Shown here: positions 53,079-62,450 of the stretch, one piece after another
Layout: every line of letters starts with the position of its first letter
How positions within the stretch are numbered: position 1 is the first letter of the stretch
Assembly: GCF_002355335.1 (NCBI RefSeq)
Contig: NZ_AP014946.1
Span: 2,309,501 to 2,373,500, forward strand
DNA from: Variibacter gotjawalensis
GTDB lineage: Bacteria > Pseudomonadota > Alphaproteobacteria > Rhizobiales > Xanthobacteraceae
DNA: 64,000 nt
Reading direction: 5' to 3'
The notes under the pieces: model-generated
What the model was told of the DNA's origin: nothing
Database searches by the model: none
What the model saw: the letters and a program-made list of their open reading frames with translations, nothing else
Program-made: the position numbers and the translations under genes

Positions 53079-54278
53079 ATGCCCGGCTCGGGAACCGACA
53101 AAACCAAGCGCTGGGTCGAAGAACCGTCCCCGATCGTGATCCTCGTCGAGCCGCAGCTCGGCGACAACATCGGCACGTGTGCGCGCGCGATGGCGAATTT
53201 CGGCCTTAGCGAGTTGCGCCTTGTGAAGCCGCGCGACCCGTGGCCAAACGATCGCGCTTACGTGACGGCGTCCGGCGCCAATCGTGTCCTCGACAACGTG
53301 AAGCTCTACGACAGCGTGAAGGACGCGATCGCCGACTGCACGCTCGTGCTGGCAACGACCGCTCGCGCGCACGATCAGGCAAAGCCCGTCGTTTCGGCCG
53401 AGGAAGCCGCGCGCGTCATGCAGCCGCGCATCGGTGCGGGCGAGAATGTCGCGATCCTGTTCGGCCGCGAGAAATGGGGCCTGGAGAATGACGAAGTCGG
53501 GCTCGCCGACCAGATCGTTACGCTGCCGGTCAACCCGGCCTTTGCGTCGCTCAACCTCGCGCAGGCCGTGCTGATCCTCGGTTACGAGTGGTTCAAGCTG
53601 GCGACGGAGAACAAGTTGCCGTTCGCCATGCCGCAACGCTCACCTGGTGTGAAGAAGGAGCAGCTGCAGGCCTTCTTCGACAATCTCGAACGCGAGTTGG
53701 AGAAGGTGGAGTTCTTCCGCCCCGCCGAGAAGAAGCCGACCATGCAGGTGAATCTGCAGAACATCTTCCATCGCATGGCGCCGACGCAGCAGGACATCCA
53801 AACGCTGCAGGGCGTCATCATGGCAATCGCGCACGGCCGTAAAGGTCCGGCGCGCGGCGGCTCGATGGACGGCGCGGAGGCGGCGGCCTTGCGCACTTTG
53901 CTCGCCGAACATTCGGAAGGAACGACGCGGGCGACACGCGCACCCGCGCGCGGTCTCTCGCGGTTGCTTCGCCGCAACCCGACTGAAGCCGAACGCATTC
54001 TGTGGGACGCGTTGACGAAGGATCGCCGCTTCGCCGGCCAGGGATTCAAACGCCAAGTGCCGATAGGCCCCTACATCGCGGACCTCGTCTCGATACCGCT
54101 GCGGACCGTGATCGATGTCGTCCCGGCGGACGAAAGTGAGGAGGCTGCCAAGACGCGGGCGAAAAAGCGCGAGTGGATGGCGGCGCGCGATTACCGCATT
54201 GTGCCGTTGACGGCGCAAGATATCGAAAACGATGTGACAAGCGTGTTGGCAAAAGTGGAAAAAGCGCTCGCCGCGTAG
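53079..54278 (+). CDS. trmJ: TrmJ-like RNA methyltransferase fused to a DUF559-like C-terminal domain
   Basis: A 399-residue protein. Residues 15-185 are a SpoU/TrmJ methyltransferase: PIVILVEPQLGDNIGTCARA, AILFGREKWGLENDEVGLAD near 128, and LPVNPAFASLNLAQAVLIL near 150, the knot that binds SAM. Residues 185-265 form the family extension with KKEQLQAFFDNLERELEKVE. From about 290 a DUF559-like segment starts: RLLRRNPTEAERILWDALTK, then GFKRQVPIGPYIADLVSI, and REWMAARDYRIVPLT. Such domains are related to Vsr endonucleases. The usual catalytic ELDGGQH is replaced by IDVVPADES, so the nuclease activity is probably lost or altered. TrmJ methylates tRNA position 32. Confidence 0.8.
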   Translation: MPGSGTDKTKRWVEEPSPIVILVEPQLGDNIGTCARAMANFGLSELRLVKPRDPWPNDRAYVTASGANRVLDNVKLYDSVKDAIADCTLVLATTARAHDQAKPVVSAEEAARVMQPRIGAGENVAILFGREKWGLENDEVGLADQIVTLPVNPAFASLNLAQAVLILGYEWFKLATENKLPFAMPQRSPGVKKEQLQAFFDNLERELEKVEFFRPAEKKPTMQVNLQNIFHRMAPTQQDIQTLQGVIMAIAHGRKGPARGGSMDGAEAAALRTLLAEHSEGTTRATRAPARGLSRLLRRNPTEAERILWDALTKDRRFAGQGFKRQVPIGPYIADLVSIPLRTVIDVVPADESEEAAKTRAKKREWMAARDYRIVPLTAQDIENDVTSVLAKVEKALAA

Positions 54279-54293
54279 AAAAACATCTCCGTC

Positions 54294-54390
54294 GTCATGG
54301 CCCGCTTCATGCGGGCCATCCACGTCTTTCTTTTTGCGATCCAGAGGAAGAAAGTAAGTCGTGGATGGCCCGGACGAGCCGGGCCATGAC
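54294..54390. repeat. REP-like doublet, family A
   Basis: Starts GTCATGGCCCGC, with GCGGGCCATCCACGTC, and ends with the mirrored copy GTCGTGGATGGCCCGG...CCGGGCCATGAC. Same family as 12611-12700. It ends only 24 bp before the Bug start, so it may contact the 5' untranslated region. Confidence 0.85.
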
Positions 54391-54414
54391 GGGATGCAAT
54401 TGCGAGACTGCGAA

Positions 54415-55368
54415 ATGAAACTGTGCCGGACGCTACTTGCGACATTTGCGATCATCTTGACCGCGCTTCCCGCCCACGCCGACGATTACCCCTCGCGCCC
54501 CATCACGCTCATCGTGCCCTTCGCGGCCGGGGGCGCTTCTGATGTGATCGCGCGCGTTGTCGCCGACGAGATGGGCAAGCATCTTGGCCAGCGCCTCATC
54601 AACGAGAACATTCCGGGCGCCGGCGGAACGACGGCGCTTCTGCGCGCCGCGAATGCGAAGCCTGACGGCTACACGGTCGCGATCGGCAATGCGGGCACGA
54701 ACGCCGCCGCCTACACGATCTATCCAGACATCAAATACAAGCCGGACGCTTTCGTGCCGGTCGTGATGATCGCGAAGACATCGCCGCTCATCGCCGTGAA
54801 GAAGGACCTTCCGGTGAAAACGCTCGCCGAATTCATCGATTACGCAAAGAAGAACAAAGGCAAGGTGACGCTCGGTCACGCCGGCGTCGGCTCGTCGAAT
54901 TATCTCATCTGCCGTTCGTTTGTCGCAGCCGCCGGTGTCGACATCACGCTGGTCGGCTATCGCGGCGGTGGCCCGGCGCTCAACGATCTCATCGGCGGCC
55001 AAATCGACGGCGTCTGCGATAACGGAACGTCGCTCGCCGGTGCGGTCGAGAACAAGCAAGTGAACGCGCTGGTCGCGTCCGGCACGACGCGCATCGCATC
55101 GATGCCGGATGTCCCGACATCGGCGGAAGCCGGGCTGCCGAACTTTCAAGCACAAGGTTGGAACGCGCTTTTCGTGCCCAAAGGCACGCCCGACGATGTG
55201 ATCAAGAAGCTTAACGATGCGGCGCGCAAAGCGCTCGCGAGCGACACCGTGAAGAAGCGGTTCTTCGATCTCGCCGCCACCGAACCGGCCGAGGACGAAC
55301 TCACGCCGGATTATCTCGTGAAGTTCGTGCCCGCCGAAATCGAGAAATACAAAGCGCTGCTGAAGTAG
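54415..55368 (+). CDS. Bug/TctC-family tripartite tricarboxylate receptor (5 of 5)
   Basis: A 317-residue receptor; start ATG 54415. Signal peptide KLCRTLLATFAIILTALPAH ending AHA. Mature: DDYPSRPITLIVPFAAGGAS, then LINENIPGAGGTTALLRAAN, GYRGGGPALNDLIGGQIDG and VPTSAEAGLPNFQAQGWNAL. Binds an unknown carboxylate. It abuts a convergent HpcH/HpaI aldolase gene with no gap. An upstream ATG at 54394 in the same frame is possible. Confidence 0.88.
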   Translation: MKLCRTLLATFAIILTALPAHADDYPSRPITLIVPFAAGGASDVIARVVADEMGKHLGQRLINENIPGAGGTTALLRAANAKPDGYTVAIGNAGTNAAAYTIYPDIKYKPDAFVPVVMIAKTSPLIAVKKDLPVKTLAEFIDYAKKNKGKVTLGHAGVGSSNYLICRSFVAAAGVDITLVGYRGGGPALNDLIGGQIDGVCDNGTSLAGAVENKQVNALVASGTTRIASMPDVPTSAEAGLPNFQAQGWNALFVPKGTPDDVIKKLNDAARKALASDTVKKRFFDLAATEPAEDELTPDYLVKFVPAEIEKYKALLK

Positions 55369-56133
55369 TTACTTGAACTTCTTCAGCGCGGCGCTTGCGC
55401 CGGCCTGCAGGAACGCCGTATCGCTAGCGATCGCGAAGAAGCGGAAGCCACGCTGCTCGAGTTCGAGTGCGCGTTCCGGCGTTGCGGTGTAAGCGCCCGC
55501 GATCTTTCCGGCCTTCTGCGCCGCCGCGATGATCGTATCGATCGCGGCGTCGACTTCCTTCGAATGCGGATCGAGCGTGCGCCCGTCCGTCAGCGTGATC
55601 GAAAGGTCCGACGGCCCGACGAAAGCCGCATCGATGCCGGGCATCGCGAGGATCGCGTCGACATTTTTGATCGCGGTGCGCGTCTCGATCATCGCGAAGG
55701 TGAGCACCGCATCGTTGGCTGCCTTGAGATAATCGCCTTTGTGCACGCCGGTCAGCTGCGATGCGCGGGACGGTCCCCAGCTGCGTGCGCCGATCGGCGG
55801 AAACTTTGTCGCGGCGACGAACGCCTTCGCGTCTTCGATAGTATTGATCATCGGCGCGATGATGCCTTCCGCGCCGGCATCGAGCACGCGGCTCGCGACC
55901 GAGAACCCGCCTTGCGGAATGCGCACGACGGCAGCCGCACCGCCGGCGCGGATCGCGGCGATGCCCGCGAAGGTCGTCGGCATATCGTAGAGGCCATGCT
56001 GCTGGTCGAGCGTCACGCACGGATAGCCTTCGCGCGCGATCAGCTCGGCGACGAGCGGCGAGGCCATGCCGCACCAGCCGGTCGGAACGGTTTCGCCGGC
56101 ACGCAGCCGGTCAGCGAGCGAAAAGCCAGTCAT
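55369..56133 (-). CDS. HpcH/HpaI aldolase-family protein
   Basis: A 254-residue class II aldolase of the HpcH/HpaI (2-oxo acid aldolase/citrate lyase beta-like) family. Motifs: LIAREGYPCVTLDQQHGLYD near 31, VVRIPQGGFSVASRVLDAGA near 70, EGIIAPMINTIEDAKAFVAA near 90 and FVGPSDLSITLTDG near 170 (metal and phosphate site). It cleaves 4-hydroxy-2-oxo acids to pyruvate and an aldehyde. Its stop TTA (55369-55371) is directly adjacent to the receptor's stop TAG, so the two genes are end-to-end. It may use the same substrate as the neighbouring receptor, but this is only proximity. Confidence 0.85.
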   Translation of the reverse strand: MTGFSLADRLRAGETVPTGWCGMASPLVAELIAREGYPCVTLDQQHGLYDMPTTFAGIAAIRAGGAAAVVRIPQGGFSVASRVLDAGAEGIIAPMINTIEDAKAFVAATKFPPIGARSWGPSRASQLTGVHKGDYLKAANDAVLTFAMIETRTAIKNVDAILAMPGIDAAFVGPSDLSITLTDGRTLDPHSKEVDAAIDTIIAAAQKAGKIAGAYTATPERALELEQRGFRFFAIASDTAFLQAGASAALKKFK

Positions 56134-56187
56134 GCGAAATTCCTCTGCGGGATCATCGGGAGCGGCCGGACACTGTCACAGTTCGGC

Positions 56188-56222
56188 GCAAAAGAAAGCC
56201 CCCGCCGTTGAGGGGCGGGGGC
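56188..56222 (-). terminator. Intrinsic terminator after the zeta subunit gene
   Basis: On the minus strand AGCCCCCGCC-loop-GGCGGGGGCT followed by TTCTTTTG. Strong stem with a T-rich tail. Confidence 0.8.
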
Positions 56223-56248
56223 TCACAAAACAGCCGTGACGTGAAGGA

Positions 56249-56569
56249 TCAGGCGTTCTTGATCTGATCGATCGCGGTTGCCATCAGCTCGTCCATCGTG
56301 CGGCGAATCTGGTGGTCCGATTGCTCGACCTTTTTGGCGTCGAAGTCGGCGCGCACCTTACGGAACACGTCGTCGTCGCCTTGCTCTTCGAAGTCCGCCG
56401 CGACCACTTCCTTGGCATAGGCTGTCGCATCGTCGCCGGTGATTCCCATCTTCTCGGCAGCCCAAAGGCCCAGCAAGCGATTCCGGCGCGCATTGGCCTT
56501 GAAGCGCAGCTCCTCGTCGTGTGCGAACTTCTTCTCAAAGCCTTCTTGGCGTTTGTCGAATGTCGTCAT
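56249..56569 (-). CDS. F1-ATPase zeta subunit (DUF1476)
   Basis: A 106-residue protein of the DUF1476 family, the zeta subunit of alphaproteobacterial F1-ATPase. It starts TTFDKRQEGFEKKFAHDEEL, then FKANARRNRLLGLWAAEKMG near 23, which is the inhibitory N-terminal helix and the conserved LLGLWAAE block. Zeta blocks ATP hydrolysis by F1 when energy is low. Length matches the family. Monocistronic with its own terminator. Confidence 0.9.
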   Translation of the reverse strand: MTTFDKRQEGFEKKFAHDEELRFKANARRNRLLGLWAAEKMGITGDDATAYAKEVVAADFEEQGDDDVFRKVRADFDAKKVEQSDHQIRRTMDELMATAIDQIKNA

Positions 56570-56995
56570 GAAATCTCTCTCACCGCATCAAGGGTCACGT
56601 CGTGCATATAAGCGCGGTCCGCCGGAATCAACCGGACCTTACCGCCTTGGCGGCCCTTGGCCGCAGGGCGGCAGGCCTCGATTCGACTGCGATGACCGGT
56701 CAGCGCCGGAATTCGCGGGCTAGTTGCGCGTCGCTCGGCACGCGAACGCGCAGCCCGACGTGCCGAAATTCGATGCAGCTCAGAGCTTTAGCGACAGCCA
56801 CGATAGGCTGTTGAGACACAGCAGGTGCGCTTCCCTTTCGATTGTACTCGCGGGGGTGATCGGATAGGTTCCGCGCATTGGGGCTGGCAGTGGAGGCGCG
56901 TTTCGCGTCCGCTTACGATCCCACTGTCGGGCCTCCTTAACTCATTGAGGATGTTCGATAAATCGATGGATTTCTTAAAACCCCGGTATATCCCG
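56570..56995. other. Divergent intergenic region (zeta / purC)
   Basis: 426 bp with no convincing protein-like frame. A possible short stem (CGGCACG, CGTGCCG at 56736-56765) is seen. No purine riboswitch was recognised by eye. It must hold the promoters of both genes. Confidence 0.45.
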
Positions 56996-57763
56996 ATGTC
57001 TCGTCGCCGCCGCATCTATGAAGGCAAGGCCAAGGTGCTTTATGAAGGTCCGGAGCCCGGTACCTTGATTCAGCACTTCAAAGATGACGCGACCGCCTTC
57101 AACGCCAAGAAGCACGAGATCATCGAGGGCAAAGGGGTGCTGAACAACCGCATCTCCGAATACGTGTTCCAGCATCTCAACAACATCGGCGTGCCGACCC
57201 ACTTCATCCGCCGGCTCAACATGCGCGAGCAGTTGATCCGCGAGGTCGAGATCATCCCGCTCGAAGTCGTCGTGCGTAACGTTGCGGCCGGTTCGCTGGC
57301 GACGCGTCTCGGCATCGAAGAGGGGACGCAGCTGCCGCGCTCGATCATCGAGTTCTATTACAAGAACGACGCGCTCAACGACCCGATGGTTTCGGAAGAG
57401 CACATCACGGCGTTTGGCTGGGCAACCCCGCAAGAGATCGACGACGTCATGGCGCTCGCCATCCGCGTCAACGATTTCCTCTCCGGCCTTTTCCTCGGCG
57501 TCGGCATCCGTCTCGTCGACTTCAAGATGGAATGCGGCCGTCTGTGGGAAAACGACATGATGCGCATCGTCGTCGCGGATGAGATTTCGCCCGACTCGTG
57601 CCGCCTGTGGGACATCAAGTCGAACGACAAGCTCGACAAGGACCGCTTCCGCCGCGACATGGGCGGATTGCTCGAAGCCTACACGGATGTCGCGCGCCGC
57701 CTCGGCATCATGGGCGAGAACGAGCCGCCGCGTGGCACCGGCCCGGTGCTGGTGAAGGGCTAG
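56996..57763 (+). CDS. purC: SAICAR synthetase (phosphoribosylaminoimidazole-succinocarboxamide synthase)
   Basis: A 255-residue enzyme. Start ATG 56996 ([17 protein letters not shown]) gives the usual length; ATG 56966 or 56951 would add 10-15 residues. Motifs: [36 protein letters not shown] near 30, [20 protein letters not shown] near 85 and [19 protein letters not shown] near 180 (ATP site). It couples CAIR with aspartate in purine synthesis. It heads a run of purine genes; a secreted-protein gene follows 2 bp later. Confidence 0.95.
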   Translation: MSRRRRIYEGKAKVLYEGPEPGTLIQHFKDDATAFNAKKHEIIEGKGVLNNRISEYVFQHLNNIGVPTHFIRRLNMREQLIREVEIIPLEVVVRNVAAGSLATRLGIEEGTQLPRSIIEFYYKNDALNDPMVSEEHITAFGWATPQEIDDVMALAIRVNDFLSGLFLGVGIRLVDFKMECGRLWENDMMRIVVADEISPDSCRLWDIKSNDKLDKDRFRRDMGGLLEAYTDVARRLGIMGENEPPRGTGPVLVKG

Positions 57764-57765
57764 TC

Positions 57766-58374
57766 ATGGCACCTGGCGCGCTCCGACTTCGCGCCATCCG
57801 GACGAATCTGACTGCGGCCTCGCTCGCAGCGTGTGCCGTCGCGATGTTCGCGGTCTCGTTCGCCGAAGCGCAATCGCCGCAATCCTCGCGTCTCGATCTC
57901 GGCGTTTGGTCGCGCCGCGTTTCGGATGACGGCAAGCTCACCTTCTTCGAATGCGAGAACAAGATCGCATGCGGCGAGGATTCGAAAGTCTCACTGCGTC
58001 TCGGCAATCTTTCGCGTGAGCCGTGGACTGTCGAACGCGCTCGCAGCGTCGAGCAGGCCAACATCAAGCGCATGCGCGAGCAGGGCGAAGGCCGCGTCAA
58101 GGACATCGAGCTTGGCGAAACGCGTCAGATGAAAATCGACGAGGCGACGCTCATCTACACCGAGAAGAAATACATCCCGGTGAAGGGCGATCCGCGCACC
58201 GACATCGTCGGCATTCTGGTTGGCAAGACCAAGCAATACGTCATCGTCGGTTCGGCCGAGAAGCCCGAAATGGCGCGCAGCAATTTCCTCGGCTTCGCGC
58301 GCCTCGGCTCGCTGATCCTGTTCGAGATGGCGCGCGACACCGGCAAACCAGACACCAAGGAAGAGAAGAAGTAG
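57766..58374 (+). CDS. Hypothetical secreted protein inside the purine operon
   Basis: A 202-residue protein, ATG 57766, only 2 bp after the purC stop. Signal peptide ends near FAEAQ (residue 36). The mature part has RLDLGVWSRRVSDDGKLTFF, CENKIACGEDSKVSLRLG with a C-x6-C pair, then a charged helical middle (EQANIKRMREQGEGRVKDIE) and IVGILVGKTKQYVIVGSAEK near 150. No enzyme motif. It is transcribed with purC and ends 1 bp before purS, so it belongs to the operon. Function unknown. Confidence 0.65.
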   Translation: MAPGALRLRAIRTNLTAASLAACAVAMFAVSFAEAQSPQSSRLDLGVWSRRVSDDGKLTFFECENKIACGEDSKVSLRLGNLSREPWTVERARSVEQANIKRMREQGEGRVKDIELGETRQMKIDEATLIYTEKKYIPVKGDPRTDIVGILVGKTKQYVIVGSAEKPEMARSNFLGFARLGSLILFEMARDTGKPDTKEEKK

Positions 58375-58375
58375 G

Positions 58376-58615
58376 ATGAAGGCCCGCGTCACCGTCACAT
58401 TGAAGCCGAGCATTTTGGACCCGCAGGGCAAGGCGATCGAAGGCGCATTGAAATCGCTCGGCGTTGGCGGCATCGCCAGCGTGCGCCAGGGCAAGATTTT
58501 TGAGATTGAAGTCGAAGGCGGCGACAAGGCCAAGGCCGAAGCGGCATTGAAGCAAGCGGCCGACAAACTGCTCGCCAACACGGTGATCGAGAATTACCGC
58601 GTGGAGATCGAGTAG
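58376..58615 (+). CDS. purS: PurS subunit of FGAM synthetase
   Basis: A 79-residue PurS. It starts [20 protein letters not shown] and continues [20 protein letters not shown], the family fold. With PurQ and PurL it forms formylglycinamide ribonucleotide amidotransferase. Spacing to purQ is 1 bp, so cotranslated. Confidence 0.95.
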   Translation: MKARVTVTLKPSILDPQGKAIEGALKSLGVGGIASVRQGKIFEIEVEGGDKAKAEAALKQAADKLLANTVIENYRVEIE

Positions 58616-58616
58616 G

Positions 58617-59318
58617 ATGAAATCAGCCGTCGTCCTTTTCCCCGGTTCCAATCGCGAACGCGACGCGGTGCGCGCGCTGCGCCTCGTCTGCGGCTCCGAG
58701 CCGAAGGTCGTCTGGCACGGCGATAGCGAATTGCCGAGCGGGACCGACCTCGTCGTGCTGCCCGGCGGTTTTTCTTACGGCGATTATCTGCGCTGCGGCG
58801 CCATCGCAGCGCGCTCGCCCGTTATGGACGCGGTGCGCAAGCATGCGGATGCGGGCGGTCTCGTGCTCGGCATCTGCAACGGCTTCCAAATTCTCTGCGA
58901 GTCGGGACTGCTGCCGGGCGTGCTGATGCGCAATGCGCAGATGCGCTTCCAATGCCGCGTCGTCGGTCTGCGTGTCGAGAATTCCGACACGCCATTCACG
59001 CGCGGCTACAATGCCGGTCAGGTCATCCACATTCCGGTCGCGCACGGCGAAGGCAACTACGAAGCTGACGCCGAGACGTTGACGCGGCTCGAAGGCGACG
59101 GACGTATCGCGTATCGTTATTGCGGCCCGAACGGCGAACTCGAGCCGAAGTACAATATCAACGGCGCGATTGCGTCGATCGCCGGCATCGTTTCCGAGAA
59201 GCACAATGTTCTCGGCCTGATGCCGCATCCCGAAAACCACGTCGAAGAGCAGATGGGCTCGACCGACGGCCGCGGCCTTTTTGCCGGCATGCTCGAACAC
59301 GTCAGCCGCGCTGCTTGA
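58617..59318 (+). CDS. purQ: PurQ glutaminase subunit of FGAM synthetase
   Basis: A 233-residue class I glutamine amidotransferase. Catalytic Cys is in [17 protein letters not shown] near 86; [19 protein letters not shown] near 50 is the oxyanion strand; the His-Glu of the triad is in [13 protein letters not shown] near 203. It supplies ammonia to PurL. Confidence 0.96.
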   Translation: MKSAVVLFPGSNRERDAVRALRLVCGSEPKVVWHGDSELPSGTDLVVLPGGFSYGDYLRCGAIAARSPVMDAVRKHADAGGLVLGICNGFQILCESGLLPGVLMRNAQMRFQCRVVGLRVENSDTPFTRGYNAGQVIHIPVAHGEGNYEADAETLTRLEGDGRIAYRYCGPNGELEPKYNINGAIASIAGIVSEKHNVLGLMPHPENHVEEQMGSTDGRGLFAGMLEHVSRAA

Positions 59319-59328
59319 TCTCAGAACG

Positions 59329-61542
59329 ATGAACGCCAAAACTCCCGAGATTACTCCCGAACTCGTCGCCGAGCATGGACTCAAGCCGGACGAGTATCAG
59401 CGCATCCTCGACCTCATCGGCCGTACACCGTCGATCACCGAACTCGGTATCTTCTCGGCGATGTGGAACGAGCACTGCTCGTACAAATCTTCGCGCATTC
59501 ATTTGCGCGGTCTGCACACGAAAGCGCCGTGGGTCATTCAGGGCCCAGGCGAAAACGCCGGCATCATCTCGATCGGCGACGGCCTTGCGGTCGTCTTCAA
59601 GATGGAGAGCCACAACCACCCGAGCTACATCGAGCCGTATCAAGGCGCGGCAACCGGCGTCGGCGGTATTCTGCGCGACGTCTTCACGATGGGCGCGCGG
59701 CCGATTGCGGCGCTGAATTCGCTGTCGTTCGGGGATCCGTCGCATCCGAAGACGCGTTCGCTCGTGTCCGGCGTTGTCGCCGGCGTCGGAGGTTACGGCA
59801 ATTCCTTCGGCGTTCCGACGGTCGGCGGTTCGGTGCGCTTCGACACGCGCTACGACGGCAACAATCTCGTCAACGCGATGGCCGTTGGCCTCATCGACGT
59901 GACCAAGATTTTCTACGCGAAGGCAACCGGCGTCGGAAATCCGGTCGTCTATCTCGGGTCGAAGACCGGACGCGACGGCATTCACGGCGCGACGATGGCG
60001 TCGGCCGAATTCGGTGCGGACGCCGAGGAGAAGCGCCCGACCGTGCAGGTCGGCGATCCCTTCGCGGAAAAACTGCTGCTCGAAGCGTGCCTCGAGATCA
60101 TGGCGAACGATTGCGTCATCGCGATCCAGGACATGGGCGCGGCGGGCCTGACGTGCTCGGCGGTCGAGATGGGCGCGAAGGGCGACCTCGGCATCACGCT
60201 CGACATCGAGAAAGTGCCGTGCCGCGAGACCGGCATGACGGCCTACGAGATGATGCTATCGGAGAGCCAAGAGCGCATGCTCATGGTGCTCAAGCCCGAG
60301 AAGGAAAAAGAAGCCGAGGCGATCTTCCGCAAGTGGGGTCTCGATTTCGCGATCGTCGGCGAGACGACGCCGACCAAGCGCTTCCTCATCCGTCACCACG
60401 GTGAGGTGATGGCCGATCTCCCGATCAAAGAGCTCGGCGACGAAGCGCCGCTCTACAATCGGCCCTACGAAGAAACGCCGAAGCAGCCGGTGCTGCCCTT
60501 CACGTCAGTCGGCGCGAAAGGCACACTCGCGGACGCGCTGGAAAAGCTGCTCGGCTCGCCGAACCTGTGCTCGAAGCGTTGGGTGTGGGAACAGTACGAT
60601 CACCTCATTCTCGGCAACACGGTGCAGCGCCCGGGCGGCGATAGCGCGGTGGTGCGGATCGAGGAGGGGCCGAAGGCGCTCGCGATCACGACGGACGTCA
60701 CGCCGCATTATTGCGAAGCCGATCCGTTCGAGGGCGGCAAGCAGGCGGTCGCCGAAGCGTATCGCAATCTGATCGCGACCGGCGCGCGTCCGCTCGCGAT
60801 CACCGATAACCTCAACTTCGGCAACCCGGAACGGCCCGAAATCATGGGGCAGTTCGTCGGCTGCGTGCGCGGCATCTCGGAAGCCTGCCGTGTGCTCGAC
60901 TTCCCTGTCGTCGCCGGCAACGTGTCGCTCTACAACGAGACCAACGGCCGCGGCATTCTGCCGACGCCGACCATCGGCGGCGTCGGTCTCATCGACGATG
61001 TCGCGACCGCGGCCAGCATCGCGTTCAAGGCCGAAGGCGAAGCCGTGCTGATGATTGGCGAGAATACCGGTTGGCTCGGCCAGTCGTCGTATCTGCGCGA
61101 TTACATCGGCCGCACCGAAGGCGCACCGCCGCCGGTCGATCTCGTGCTCGAGCGCAAGACCGGCGAGTTCGTTCGCACGCTGATCCTCGAAGGCGGCGTC
61201 ACCGCCTGCCACGACGTCTCCGACGGTGGCCTGCTGGTTGCGCTCGCCGAGATGGCGATGGCCGGCAACATCGGTGTCCGCCTCTATGGCCCGCCCGTGC
61301 AGGTTCCGGCGCATGCTTATTGGTTCGGCGAGGACCAGGCGCGCTACGTCTTCACGGTCGCGGCCGACCAGGCCGAGGCCGTCATCGCGCGCGCGCGGAC
61401 CGAAGGCCTCAACGTGCGCCGTCTCGGCACCACGGGCGGCGACACGATCGGTCTCACGGGCGAGCGTCCGATTTTCGTCAAAGGCCTGTCGGAGATTTCG
61501 GAGAGCTGGCTGCCGACCTACATGACGGCGCAGCCGGGTTGA
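59329..61542 (+). CDS. purL: PurL subunit of FGAM synthetase
   Basis: A 737-residue 'small-type' PurL, which needs PurS and PurQ (both present). Start ATG 59329; the frame extends upstream into purQ but with no site. Motifs: [20 protein letters not shown] near 40, [20 protein letters not shown] near 87, [20 protein letters not shown] near 243 and [20 protein letters not shown] near 490. Reaction: FGAR plus Gln plus ATP to FGAM. Confidence 0.97.
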   Translation: MNAKTPEITPELVAEHGLKPDEYQRILDLIGRTPSITELGIFSAMWNEHCSYKSSRIHLRGLHTKAPWVIQGPGENAGIISIGDGLAVVFKMESHNHPSYIEPYQGAATGVGGILRDVFTMGARPIAALNSLSFGDPSHPKTRSLVSGVVAGVGGYGNSFGVPTVGGSVRFDTRYDGNNLVNAMAVGLIDVTKIFYAKATGVGNPVVYLGSKTGRDGIHGATMASAEFGADAEEKRPTVQVGDPFAEKLLLEACLEIMANDCVIAIQDMGAAGLTCSAVEMGAKGDLGITLDIEKVPCRETGMTAYEMMLSESQERMLMVLKPEKEKEAEAIFRKWGLDFAIVGETTPTKRFLIRHHGEVMADLPIKELGDEAPLYNRPYEETPKQPVLPFTSVGAKGTLADALEKLLGSPNLCSKRWVWEQYDHLILGNTVQRPGGDSAVVRIEEGPKALAITTDVTPHYCEADPFEGGKQAVAEAYRNLIATGARPLAITDNLNFGNPERPEIMGQFVGCVRGISEACRVLDFPVVAGNVSLYNETNGRGILPTPTIGGVGLIDDVATAASIAFKAEGEAVLMIGENTGWLGQSSYLRDYIGRTEGAPPPVDLVLERKTGEFVRTLILEGGVTACHDVSDGGLLVALAEMAMAGNIGVRLYGPPVQVPAHAYWFGEDQARYVFTVAADQAEAVIARARTEGLNVRRLGTTGGDTIGLTGERPIFVKGLSEISESWLPTYMTAQPG

Positions 61543-61594
61543 CCGTCAGGCTGCAGTTTCCCAAGTTAGGCGTTCAAAGGAGACTCCCACCGCG

Positions 61595-61828
61595 ATGCCG
61601 ATGACCGCTTCCGATATCGAGCGCCTGATCAAGGAGCACATTCCGGACGCTAACGTTGCGATCCGCGATTTGGCGGGCGACGGCGATCACTATGCCGCGA
61701 CCGTCACGGCGGAAAGTTTTCGCGGCAAATCCCGCGTTCAGCAGCATCAGGTTGTCTATGCGGCGCTGAAGGGAGAAATGGGCGGTGCTTTGCACGCGCT
61801 GGCGCTCCAAACCGGGGTGCCCGAGTAG
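61595..61828 (+). CDS. bolA: BolA-family protein
   Basis: A 77-residue BolA. Sequence ASDIERLIKEHIPDANVAIR and GDGDHYAATVTAESFRGKSR match the family; RVQQHQVVYAALKGEMGG follows with the invariant His that binds a shared [2Fe-2S] with a monothiol glutaredoxin. The grxD gene is directly downstream. Two in-frame ATGs lie at 61595 and 61601 after AGGAG. Confidence 0.93.
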   Translation: MPMTASDIERLIKEHIPDANVAIRDLAGDGDHYAATVTAESFRGKSRVQQHQVVYAALKGEMGGALHALALQTGVPE

Positions 61829-61948
61829 CTTCCGCGCCGTAACGAACACGTTGGTAGCGTTGGAGAATTCTGTAGTCACGATCTTGCGCTTTTGCTGTCC
61901 GGCTACGATTTTGCTATAAGAGCGCAAAGTCGCACCCCGAGGATTCCG

Positions 61949-62281
61949 ATGAGCATCAACGCCTTTATCGACAATGAAGTGAAGAGCCAGGACGTCGTCG
62001 TGTTCATGAAGGGCACGCCGCAATTCCCGATGTGCGGGTTCTCGGGCCAGGTCGTTCAAATTCTCGACCACCTGGGCGTTGCCTATAAAGGCGTCAACGT
62101 CCTCGACTCGAACGAGCTGCGCGACGGCATCAAGGCCTATTCGAACTGGCCGACGATCCCGCAGATCTACGTGAAGGGCGAATTCGTAGGCGGCTGCGAC
62201 ATCGTCCGCGAGATGTTCCAGGCCGGCGAACTGCAGAGCCTGCTGGCCGAAAAGGGCGTCGCCGTCAGCGTCACGGCCTAA
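61949..62281 (+). CDS. grxD: Monothiol glutaredoxin GrxD
   Basis: A 110-residue monothiol glutaredoxin. The active site is CGFS in [20 protein letters not shown] near 25-45; [19 protein letters not shown] near 83 is the GSH-binding region. GrxD carries [2Fe-2S] clusters with BolA (the neighbour upstream) for iron-sulfur transfer and iron sensing. ATG 61949 follows GAGGA. The short gap from bolA suggests cotranscription. Confidence 0.95.
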   Translation: MSINAFIDNEVKSQDVVVFMKGTPQFPMCGFSGQVVQILDHLGVAYKGVNVLDSNELRDGIKAYSNWPTIPQIYVKGEFVGGCDIVREMFQAGELQSLLAEKGVAVSVTA

Positions 62282-62303
62282 TCGTCCAACACCGAGTTTC
62301 ATC

Positions 62304-62339
62304 AAACGCCGTCCGGTCCAACCGGGCGGCGTTTTGTTA
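62304..62339 (+). terminator. Intrinsic terminator after grxD
   Basis: CGCCGTCCGG-TCCAA-CCGGGCGGCG followed by TTTTGTT. Strong stem and T-run. Confidence 0.85.
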
Positions 62340-62450
62340 TGGGGCGGAGCGGCACCACCCCCAACTGGGGGATTACAACCATAGAGCGAAAGTTAAGATT
62401 TTCTTCGGCATCACGGCGAGCCCGCCGATGGCCGGCAAGGGAGATCGAAC

